From NCBI GenBank assembly GCA_900555125.1, contig USKH01000016.1:1-12014 (forward strand): 12,014 bases of DNA, written 5' to 3'. Position 1 is the first letter of the stretch. Every line of letters starts with the position of its first letter. The stretch is from an uncultured Clostridium sp. (GTDB taxonomy: Bacteria > Bacillota > Clostridia > Christensenellales > Pumilibacteraceae). Shown here one piece after another: positions 6,782 to 12,014 of the stretch. Position numbers and translations under genes: made by a program. The notes under the pieces were generated by a model. The model was not told the origin of the DNA and did no database searches. It saw only the letters and a program-made list of their open reading frames with translations.

Positions 6782-6823
6782 CGTCTTTATCTGAAAAATT
6801 CTTTTAAAGACAGGTTTTTTTTA

Positions 6824-7336
6824 TTACACCAATTCGACAATTGCGGCTTCTGCGCTGTCGCCGGCACGGAAACCGAGCTTGAGAACGCGGGTATAACCGC
6901 CGCCCTGACCGAGCTCCTTCGCTCTCTGATCATACTTGGGTGCATACTCGTTGAATATCTTCTCGATAATGGGATGCTTGATATTCTTGGTACGTTCGAC
7001 GAAAGCGGCTTTCTTTTCCTTTTCGCCGCGGATTTCGGGTTTGTCGTAAACCTTACCCATGATTGCTCTTCTTGCGGCGAGCTTCTTGGGACCGTCGTTT
7101 ACCATTTCGATCTTGATTTCCTGACCTTTTTTGTTGGTGCGGGTTTCGGTCTTTTTATAAGTGTCGGTATAAGTATCGATTGCTTTGGTGATAATCTTTT
7201 CGGCAATCTTGCTTACTTCTTTGGCGCGCGCGTAAGTGGTTTCGATTTTGCCGTACCACAACAGGTCGGTAACCTGTCCGCGAAGCAGTGCCGTACGCTG
7301 ATCGGTGGGTCTGCTGAGTTTTCTCTGAACTGCCAT
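6824..7336 (-). CDS. rplQ: 50S ribosomal protein L17
   Basis: Large-subunit ribosomal protein bL17. Residues 1-50 carry the family signature (RKLSRPTDQRTALLRGQVTD, then KIETTYARAKE), and the C-terminus has GGYTRVLKLGFRAGDSAEAA and ends IVELV. At 170 residues it is longer than the usual 120-130. The extra length lies in two Lys/Glu-rich insertions at about 54-84 and 98-121, a longer form known in some Clostridia. AGGAGG at 7342-7347 lies 5 bases before the ATG and overlaps the rpoA stop codon, implying translational coupling with rpoA. It is the last gene of the cluster. Confidence 0.98.
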   Translation of the reverse strand: MAVQRKLSRPTDQRTALLRGQVTDLLWYGKIETTYARAKEVSKIAEKIITKAIDTYTDTYKKTETRTNKKGQEIKIEMVNDGPKKLAARRAIMGKVYDKPEIRGEKEKKAAFVERTKNIKHPIIEKIFNEYAPKYDQRAKELGQGGGYTRVLKLGFRAGDSAEAAIVELV

Positions 7337-7345
7337 ATAGTCCTC

Positions 7346-8299
7346 CTATTCTTCGCTGTCTTTGAAATCGAAGCCGTAGCTGTGCAGTTTCGAGATAACT
7401 TCGTCGAGGGATTTTCTTCCCAGGTTGCGAACTTTCAACATATCGTCTTCGGATTTCTTAGTTAAATCTTCTATGGTATGGATGTTTGCTCTCTTAAGGC
7501 AATTGTAAGAGCGCACGGACAAATCCATATCTTCAATGCTCATTTCCAATACTTTCTTTTTGGTGTCGCCTTCCGTGCATGTAAGAATGTTTGTATTCTT
7601 GAATGCGTCGCACAGATTGACGAACAGAAGAATGTGCTCGTCAAGCGCTTTTGCGGCAAGACTCAACACTTCCTTCGCGGATAAAGATCCGTCGGTTTTA
7701 ACCTCGATGATCAGACGGTCATAGTCGATGCTCTGACCAACGCGAGTGGTTTCGACGCTGTAGCTTGCGGCTTTGACCGGCGTAAAAATCGAATCGATCG
7801 GAATATATCCTATGGGTTTGGACTCGTTTTTGTTGTTGGCGGCTACGACGTAACCTCTTCCGAAGCCTACCGTCATATCCATAACCAGCGAGCCGCCCTC
7901 ATCCATCGTGCAGATATACATATCAGGATTAAGGATTTCCACCTCGGGATCTCTCTCGATATCTCTCGCGGTAACTATTCCGGGCGTTTTCTTTTCGATG
8001 TGCAGTACTTTTTCGATGCTCTTGTCGGCATAGTCGGCTTTGAGATTGAGTCCCTTGAGGTTGAGAATTATCTCCGCGACGTCCTCTTTGACACCTTTAA
8101 TCGTGCTGAATTCGTGTTGCACGCCTTCTATCTGTATACCAACGATTGCCGCGCCGGGGAGTGCCGAAAGCAAAACTCTGCGGAGAGCGTTGCCAAGGGT
8201 GATACCGTATCCGCGTTCGAGCGGTTCGACGATGAATTTTCCCTTACGGCTGTCGGAATCGTTTTCGAGAGTAATTTTTGGTGTTTCGATTTCCATCAT
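7346..8299 (-). CDS. rpoA: DNA-directed RNA polymerase alpha subunit
   Basis: Alpha subunit, 317 residues, a normal length; its dimer nucleates RNA polymerase assembly. The N-terminal domain shows LERGYGITLGNALRRVLLSA and LPGAAIVG at about 27-54. The C-terminal domain from about 251 has the helix-hairpin-helix DNA-contact region: LSVRSYNCLKRANI, with R263 in the place of E. coli R265, and VRNLGRKSLDEV. ATG at 8299 is preferred to the adjacent second ATG because GGAG at 8312-8315 is 12 bases away rather than 15. The TAG stop lies within the rplQ Shine-Dalgarno sequence. Confidence 0.98.
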   Translation of the reverse strand: MMEIETPKITLENDSDSRKGKFIVEPLERGYGITLGNALRRVLLSALPGAAIVGIQIEGVQHEFSTIKGVKEDVAEIILNLKGLNLKADYADKSIEKVLHIEKKTPGIVTARDIERDPEVEILNPDMYICTMDEGGSLVMDMTVGFGRGYVVAANNKNESKPIGYIPIDSIFTPVKAASYSVETTRVGQSIDYDRLIIEVKTDGSLSAKEVLSLAAKALDEHILLFVNLCDAFKNTNILTCTEGDTKKKVLEMSIEDMDLSVRSYNCLKRANIHTIEDLTKKSEDDMLKVRNLGRKSLDEVISKLHSYGFDFKDSEE

Positions 8300-8376
8300 G
8301 ATATTTTGGTTCTCCTTTTAATACAACTTTTTTTCAAGAGATTCTTTTTATATAAATAATACCGGGTGGAAAATTA

Positions 8377-8997
8377 TTACTTGGAATACAACTCGATGAT
8401 TAGCTGTTCGTTTATGGTCAGATCGACGTCTTCGCGCTTAGGCTTGTCAAGAACCTTACCTACGAGAGTGTCGGTGTTGAATTCAACCCATTTGGGCATT
8501 ACGATTTTCGCGCCGCGAATTTCGGTTGCCACTTTGGTTTCCTTCTTGTTTTCTTTAACTGCGATTTCGTCGCCGGGTTTGGTCTGATAGCTGGGGATGT
8601 CCACAGTCTTGCCGTTGACGGTGATGAGACCGTGATTTACTATCTGACGGGACTGTGCGCGCGAGCTGCCGATACCCATTCTGTAAACGACGTTGTCCAG
8701 TCTGCGTTCGATGAGCGAAAGCATGTTCTCGCCGGTAACTCCGGGCAAGCGTTCTGCTTCTTCATAATACTCATGGAACTGTTTTTCGAGCAGACCGTAA
8801 GCGCGTTTTGCTTTCTGTTTTTCACGCAGCTGAATGCTGTATTCGGAAGATTTCTTGCGAAGAGTTCCGTGCTGTCCGGGAGCAAATGCTCTGGATTCCA
8901 TTGCGCATTTCTTGCTGGTGCATCTTTCGCCCTTCAAAAAGAGCTTCATTCCTTCTCTTCTGCAAAGTTTGCAGGATGCGTCTGTATATTTTGCCAT
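8377..8997 (-). CDS. rpsD: 30S ribosomal protein S4
   Basis: Primary 16S rRNA-binding protein uS4, 206 residues. It is the four-cysteine form: C9 and C12, then C26 and C31, a zinc-finger arrangement lost in many other bacteria. The S4 RNA-binding domain begins near residue 97 (RRLDNVVYRMG) and includes HGLITVNGKTVDIPS. In other bacteria S4 represses its own operon by binding the leader mRNA. AAGGAG lies 9 bases before the ATG; only 13 bases separate it from rpsK. Confidence 0.98.
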   Translation of the reverse strand: MAKYTDASCKLCRREGMKLFLKGERCTSKKCAMESRAFAPGQHGTLRKKSSEYSIQLREKQKAKRAYGLLEKQFHEYYEEAERLPGVTGENMLSLIERRLDNVVYRMGIGSSRAQSRQIVNHGLITVNGKTVDIPSYQTKPGDEIAVKENKKETKVATEIRGAKIVMPKWVEFNTDTLVGKVLDKPKREDVDLTINEQLIIELYSK

Positions 8998-9010
8998 TTG
9001 TTATGTCTCC

Positions 9011-9397
9011 TTATACTCTTCTGCGCTTAGGCGGTCTGCAACCGTTGTGCGGTATGGGCGAAACGTCGGTGATCGCGGTGACTGCGATGCCTACGGTTTC
9101 CAGCGCTCTTATAGTGGATTCGCGTCCGGCGCCGGGGCCTTTGACGAAAACTTCCACGCTGCGCAGTCCGTGTTCTTTTGCCACGAGAGCTGCCTTTTCG
9201 CAAGCCTGCTGAGCGGCAAAGGGAGTGCTTTTTCTCGAACCGCGGAATCCGAGCGCGCCTGCGCTGCAAGCCGCGATTGCGTTACCCTGTTCGTCGGTAA
9301 AGGTGATAAGCGTGTTGTTGAACGACGCGTGAATATGAACCTGACCTTTATCTACGTTTTTGGTAATTCTCTTCTTTACTGTTTTCTTAACTGCCAT
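9011..9397 (-). CDS. rpsK: 30S ribosomal protein S11
   Basis: Ribosomal protein uS11 of the 30S platform, 128 residues, full length. Family blocks are clear: HIHASFNNTLITFTDEQGN at 21-39, GFRGSRKSTPFAAQ at 50-63, VKGPGAGRESTIRAL at 85-99, and the basic end DVSPIPHNGCRPPKRRRV. AAGGAG lies 10 bases before the ATG and overlaps the TAA stop of rpsM, so translation is probably coupled. Confidence 0.98.
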   Translation of the reverse strand: MAVKKTVKKRITKNVDKGQVHIHASFNNTLITFTDEQGNAIAACSAGALGFRGSRKSTPFAAQQACEKAALVAKEHGLRSVEVFVKGPGAGRESTIRALETVGIAVTAITDVSPIPHNGCRPPKRRRV

Positions 9398-9411
9398 AGT
9401 AACCTGTCTCC

Positions 9412-9789
9412 TTACTTATCAGCCTTCTTGGCGCGACCTACGGTGCGCTTCGGACCCTTGCGCGTACGCGCGTTCTGCTTGGTGCTCTGACCGCGAACGG
9501 GAAGCCCTTTACGATGTCTTACTCCGCGATAGCAGCCGATTTCCATAAGTCTCTTGATGTTGAGAGCGATTTCTCTGTGAAGATCGCCTTCGGTCACCAC
9601 ATGCTTTTCAATATAGCTACGAAGCGCGTTTTCCTGTTCGTCGGTCAAATCTTTGACGCGGATGTCGGGATCGACGTTCGTTGCTTCCAAAATCTTGTTT
9701 GCCAAGGGGCGACCGATACCGTAGATATAGGTAAGTCCGATCTCTACCCTTTTCTCTCTGGGCAAATCAATACCAGCTATTCTTGCCAT
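9412..9789 (-). CDS. rpsM: 30S ribosomal protein S13
   Basis: Ribosomal protein uS13 of the 30S head, 125 residues, full length. The start ARIAGIDLPREKRVEIGLTY and the helix-hairpin-helix YGIGRPLANKIL are typical, as are CYRGVRHRKGLPVRGQ at 86-101 and the basic C-terminus with TKQNARTRKGPKRTV. AAGGAG lies 6 bases before the ATG. It begins the rpsM-rpsK-rpsD-rpoA-rplQ segment and sits after an unusual gap that may carry its own promoters. Confidence 0.98.
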   Translation of the reverse strand: MARIAGIDLPREKRVEIGLTYIYGIGRPLANKILEATNVDPDIRVKDLTDEQENALRSYIEKHVVTEGDLHREIALNIKRLMEIGCYRGVRHRKGLPVRGQSTKQNARTRKGPKRTVGRAKKADK

Positions 9790-9815
9790 TGTTAACTCCT
9801 TTAAATATTTGTGTT

Positions 9816-9843
9816 ATCATATCTTAAACGCTTTTTCCGGCAA
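9816..9843 (-). promoter_or_regulatory. Candidate rpsM-proximal promoter
   Basis: On the minus strand TTGCCG (9843-9838), a 16-base spacer, and TATGAT (9821-9816). The predicted start near 9810 gives a leader of about 20 nt before rpsM. The -35 is only a 4/6 match. Confidence 0.35.
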
Positions 9844-10059
9844 GCCATGGAATGTTGGCTTATCGCCTTCCGAAACGGTATTTTTCGATATTGGATTTTT
9901 ATTCGCGCTTTTCTCCGTTAACGGGAACAAACGCCGTGTGTTTTTCTTTTCCTTTTTTGTCCGACGTCTTCGGTTCGGTCCTGCGGCGTGCTTAAAATCG
10001 GAAAAGCATTTAGCAAACGGGACTGTCAAAAGCTGTTTTGCGCCGGTTTGCCATTCTAT

Positions 10060-10089
10060 ATTATATATAGGCGATTTTCGCCGTGTATA
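10060..10089 (-). promoter_or_regulatory. Candidate upstream promoter for rpsM-rplQ
   Basis: On the minus strand TATACA (10089-10084), an 18-base spacer, and a perfect TATAAT (10065-10060). The spacer contains a perfect GGCGA-TTT-TCGCC dyad (10070-10082). The predicted start near 10053 gives an rpsM leader of about 260 nt. Confidence 0.4.
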
Positions 10090-10130
10090 TAAGCGTGATT
10101 TTTAGCAATTTCGTGCCGCTTAAACCGCGT

Positions 10131-10165
10131 AAAACGCATAAAAACGACCCGAAAAACGCATAAAA
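10131..10165. repeat. Short direct repeat after the rpmJ hairpin
   Basis: AAAACGCATAAAA occurs at 10131-10143 and again at 10153-10165, 22 bases apart. On the minus strand it supplies T-rich segments (TTTTATGCGTTTT) directly downstream of the hairpin at 10167-10213. Confidence 0.6.
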
Positions 10166-10213
10166 TCCCCCGCATACGCCAATAGCCCTATTGTGAAATA
10201 GGACTTGCGGGGG
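10162..10213 (-). terminator. GC-rich hairpin after rpmJ, possible terminator or attenuator
   Basis: On the minus strand CCCCCGCA (10213-10206) pairs with TGCGGGGG (10174-10167), enclosing an inner CCTATT-TCAC-AATAGG hairpin; ATTTTATGCGTTTTT follows. It begins 19 bases after the rpmJ stop. The stem is strong but the U-run is broken, so it may act as a partial terminator separating infA-rpmJ from rpsM onward, or as an RNA structure or processing site. Confidence 0.6.
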
Positions 10214-10231
10214 CGATTACACAAAGGCTTA

Positions 10232-10348
10232 TCAGCCTTGTCTTTGTTTGTGGTTGGGATACTTGGAACAAATAACCATTACTTTGCCATGGCGCTTGAT
10301 TACTTTGCACTTATCGCACATGGGCTTAACTGAAGATCTGACTTTCAT
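10232..10348 (-). CDS. rpmJ: 50S ribosomal protein L36
   Basis: Ribosomal protein bL36, 38 residues. The protein is MKVRSSVKPMCDKCKVIKRH, then GKVMVICSKYPNHKQRQG. The zinc ligands of the family are present: C11, C14, C27 and a His near residue 33. The usual length is 37; one extra residue sits after C27. AAGGAG lies 6 bases before the ATG, and the gene is 10 bases from infA. Confidence 0.97.
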   Translation of the reverse strand: MKVRSSVKPMCDKCKVIKRHGKVMVICSKYPNHKQRQG

Positions 10349-10358
10349 AATGTTCTCC

Positions 10359-10580
10359 TTAATTCTTGTTTCTGTAAGTAATACGTCCTTTCGTAATGTC
10401 GTAAGGCGACATTTCGATTTTGACGGTATCTCCTTCGAGTATTCTGATGTAGTGCATTCTTATTTTGCCCGAAATGGTACAAGTGACGATATGCCCGTTT
10501 TCGAGCTGCACCTTGAACATAGCGTTTCTCAGGCACTCGACGACTTTTCCGTCAACTTCAATGTTATCTTCTCTCGGCAT
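10359..10580 (-). CDS. infA: Translation initiation factor IF-1
   Basis: Single OB-fold protein, 73 residues, which binds the 30S A site during initiation. The sequence is typical: PREDNIEVDGKVVE, LRNAMFKVQLENGH, ISGKIRMHYIRILEGD and SPYDITKGRITYRNKN. The second residue is Pro in place of the more common Ala. GGAGG lies 6 bases before the ATG. Its place between the KOW protein and rpmJ is standard in Bacillota. Confidence 0.98.
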   Translation of the reverse strand: MPREDNIEVDGKVVECLRNAMFKVQLENGHIVTCTISGKIRMHYIRILEGDTVKIEMSPYDITKGRITYRNKN

Positions 10581-10605
10581 TTAAGACCTCCAAATACATC
10601 CGAAA

Positions 10606-10836
10606 TTATTTGAACCGTTTAAGTGCGGTTCGCACGTCGCTGTCGAGCTTAACGTTTTGAATTATCCCGTCCGACAACAACTCAACGTGTTTTATTCGCT
10701 TTTGTTTGGGATTATCGAGCTTACGGTATTCGCCGTCGGAAAGCAGCACGAAGTCGGCATTCAATACGGCTACAACCAGATAAACTCTTCCGGTGTCGTG
10801 CCCTTTAAGGCTTTTTACAACGTAACCTACCTGCAT
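10606..10836 (-). CDS. Small KOW-domain RNA-binding protein (L14e-like)
   Basis: Protein of 76 residues with an N-terminal KOW motif: QVGYVVKSLKGHDTGRVYLV, then VAVLNADFVLLSDGEYRKLD. A Lys-rich part (NPKQKRIKHVELL) and a short basic tail follow. Such proteins, similar to archaeal and eukaryotic L14e/L6e, occupy this slot between map and infA in many Bacillota and are thought to bind RNA or the ribosome; no precise role is established. CGGAG lies 6 bases before the ATG. An internal promoter lies 50-80 bases upstream of the start. Confidence 0.9.
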   Translation of the reverse strand: MQVGYVVKSLKGHDTGRVYLVVAVLNADFVLLSDGEYRKLDNPKQKRIKHVELLSDGIIQNVKLDSDVRTALKRFK

Positions 10837-10888
10837 AATTTACTCCGTAGTTGCATAATCTCGATAACGCAAATTTCACGCAAATGAT

Positions 10889-10918
10889 ATTATACCACAA
10901 AATTGTACCGTTTGTAAA
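10889..10918 (-). promoter_or_regulatory. Internal promoter driving KOW gene, infA and rpmJ
   Basis: On the minus strand TTTACA (10918-10913), an 18-base spacer, and TATAAT (10894-10889). The predicted start near 10882 gives a leader of about 45 nt. It would allow infA, rpmJ and perhaps the downstream genes to be transcribed independently of adk-map. Confidence 0.75.
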
Positions 10919-10933
10919 CTGTTTTGCGGGGTA

Positions 10934-11006
10934 AAAATCTCAATTTTATCGAATAAAATCAAAATTATAGCGTTAAAATCTCAATTTTATCGGATAAAAT
11001 CAAAAT
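10934..11006. repeat. Tandem 32-base duplication at the 3' end of map
   Basis: Units at 10934-10965 and 10975-11006 differ at one base (31/32) and lie 41 bases apart. The second unit encodes the last residues of Map; the first lies after and touches the stop codon. Each contains a perfect ATTTTAT-NNN-ATAAAAT hairpin (10943-10959, 10984-11000). On the minus strand the downstream one is followed by TGAGATTTTT, so it could act as a weak terminator. Confidence 0.9.
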
Positions 11007-11714
11007 CGTGTTCTCGTAATGGGCACTCGGGCGTCCGTCGCGGGTAACGCACACATCCCAGTCGTCTACCGGGACAAACTTTACTTCCGGACTGCCGGCG
11101 GTTATCATTGGCTCGATTGCCAGGCAATAACCTTCTTTAAGTACGGGACCTATACCGGCTATTCCGTAGTTTGGAATTTCGGGGTCTTCGTGTAAGGCTT
11201 TTCCTATTCCGTGACCGGTCATACAACGAACTATACCGAAGCCGAAACTTTCGACGTACGTCTGAATAGCGTGTGAAACGTCGCCCAGACGTTTTCCGAC
11301 GCGCACCTGTTCTGCTCCCTTAAAGAAGCTTTCGCGGCACACCTCTATCAGTTTACGTTTTTCAAAGTCAACCTCTCCGACGGTGAAGGTGCGGGCGGCG
11401 TCGCCGTTGAAACCTTTGATTTTGGCTCCGACGTCCACGCTGACTATTTCGCCTTCGCGCAATACGCGTTCGGAAGGAACGCCGTGTACGACTTCCTCGT
11501 CGATGGAGATACAGGCGGTTGCCGGAAATCCGTACAAATGCTTGAAGTTTGGCACCGCTCCTCTGCTTCTGATGAAGTTTTCCATCAGTTGATCGAGTTC
11601 GGCGGTAGTAACGCCGGGCTTAACGTACGGCTCAATGAACCTGAGCGTGTCGCCCACTATCTTGCCCGCTTCGCGCATGCGCGCCTGCTCGTGACTGTTT
11701 TTTATCGTGATCAT
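10965..11714 (-). CDS. map: Type I methionine aminopeptidase
   Basis: Removes the N-terminal Met from nascent proteins; 249 residues, normal for the short bacterial type. All conserved active-site residues are visible: H77 (VVHGVPS), D94 and D105 (VSVDVGAKIKGFNGDAARTF), H168 (TGHGIGKALHEDP), E201 (AIEPMIT) and E234 (YENTILI). No extra N-terminal zinc finger is present. The ATG shares one base with the adk stop (TAATG), so translation is probably coupled; a GAGG lies somewhat far upstream. The last eight or so codons lie within a tandem duplication. Confidence 0.98.
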   Translation of the reverse strand: MITIKNSHEQARMREAGKIVGDTLRFIEPYVKPGVTTAELDQLMENFIRSRGAVPNFKHLYGFPATACISIDEEVVHGVPSERVLREGEIVSVDVGAKIKGFNGDAARTFTVGEVDFEKRKLIEVCRESFFKGAEQVRVGKRLGDVSHAIQTYVESFGFGIVRCMTGHGIGKALHEDPEIPNYGIAGIGPVLKEGYCLAIEPMITAGSPEVKFVPVDDWDVCVTRDGRPSAHYENTILILSDKIEILTL

Positions 11715-12014
11715 TAGTCTTTAAGCGCCTCGAGAATTGCCTGATATACTTCGTCGATAGTCTGCATACCGTCAACGTTTACGAGCACGCCTTGTTTTTT
11801 GTAAAATTCGATGAGCGGCGCCGTTTCGTTTTTGTAAACGTTAAGGCGCGACTTGACAGTTTCTTCCGTGTCGTCCGCTCTCTGAATAAGTTTACCGTCG
11901 CATTTTTCGCAATTATCGTCTTTTTTGGTCGAAACATGATAGCTTTCGCCGCATTTTTCGCAAACGCGTCTGCCGGTTATTCTGTCCACAAGCTTTTCGA
12001 GATCGACGTCGAGA
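11714..12014 (-). CDS. adk: Adenylate kinase, C-terminal part, cut by window edge
   Basis: Converts ATP plus AMP to two ADP. The last 99 residues are visible; the frame runs off the right edge, so the P-loop is outside. It has the zinc-type LID: VCEKCG, then 13 residues, then CEKCDG (four Cys), as in Gram-positive adenylate kinases. RADDTEETVKSRLNVYKNET follows, then PLIEFYKKQG and a normal C-terminus ending LKD. Its place directly before map matches the usual order after secY. Confidence 0.97.
   Translation of the reverse strand, partial: LDVDLEKLVDRITGRRVCEKCGESYHVSTKKDDNCEKCDGKLIQRADDTEETVKSRLNVYKNETAPLIEFYKKQGVLVNVDGMQTIDEVYQAILEALKD

Larger units (their letters stand above)
9790..10231. 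other. Unusually long gap between rpmJ and rpsM
   Basis: There are 442 bases here, in a cluster whose other joints are mostly 9-130 bases. It holds, in minus-strand order, a GC-rich hairpin after rpmJ (10206-10213 with 10167-10174), two copies of AAAACGCATAAAA, a promoter candidate at 10060-10089, an AAGCCA/TGGCTT hairpin near rpsM, and a second promoter candidate at 9816-9843. A minus-strand frame of about 70 codons with a TTG start at 10029 has no ribosome binding site and resembles no family I know, so I do not call it a gene. Confidence 0.6.

Noticed and set aside
6974..7465. Plus-strand frame of 163 codons opposite rplQ and the rpoA end
   Set aside because: A hydrophobic shadow of two certain minus-strand genes, without a start signal.
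9817..10029. Small protein gene of about 70 codons in the rpmJ-rpsM gap (minus strand)
   Set aside because: The start would be TTG with no ribosome binding site, composition is low-complexity Lys/Arg, and it overlaps the likely rpsM promoter and leader region.
10024..10029. Perfect TTGACA -35 box on the minus strand in the rpmJ-rpsM gap
   Set aside because: No acceptable -10 box lies 16-18 bases downstream.

Overview
This window looks like a chromosomal segment of an anaerobic, low-to-medium GC Bacillota, most likely an uncultured Clostridia-type gut bacterium. That placement is inferred from gene order (adk-map-KOW protein-infA-rpmJ-rpsM-rpsK-rpsD-rpoA-rplQ), the four-cysteine form of ribosomal protein S4, the zinc-type LID of adenylate kinase, strong AGGAGG ribosome binding sites, and the Cys-rich lipoprotein and Cas9 types. 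Every confident protein gene is on the minus strand, so transcription runs from right to left.

Right half (about 6.8-12.0 kb): the distal part of the large ribosomal protein cluster. In transcription order it holds the end of adk, map, a small KOW-domain RNA-binding protein, infA, rpmJ, then an unusually long 442-base gap, then rpsM, rpsK, rpsD, rpoA and rplQ. Gene joints are tight, with stop codons embedded in or next to the following Shine-Dalgarno sequence. A good internal promoter lies between map and the KOW gene. The rpmJ-rpsM gap holds a strong GC-rich hairpin and two candidate promoters, and may be an attenuation or autoregulatory leader.

Middle (1.3-6.6 kb): one very large gene for a 1739-residue secreted lipoprotein. 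It is made mostly of a repeated module of about 40 residues with three cysteines and a histidine (ATC, CxxCG, GH). The gene has its own consensus promoter (TTGACA-17-TATAAT) and two candidate tandem terminators, so it appears to be a free-standing unit. Its function is unknown.

Left end (1-0.8 kb): the start of a type II CRISPR-Cas locus. The first 174 codons of cas9 are present, with the RuvC-I aspartate at position 10 and the arginine-rich bridge helix. A complete divergent tracrRNA gene is on the plus strand, with promoter, anti-repeat, two small hairpins and a terminator. The tracrRNA promoter sits inside the cas9 ribosome-binding region, and the best candidate cas9 promoters lie beyond the tracrRNA. 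The cas9 mRNA leader would therefore be antisense to the whole tracrRNA. No CRISPR array is in the window; it and the other cas genes presumably lie beyond the left edge.

Between tracrRNA and the lipoprotein gene (about 0.69-1.33 kb) is AT-rich intergenic DNA with regulatory sites, a short broken reading frame on the plus strand, and the two terminators.
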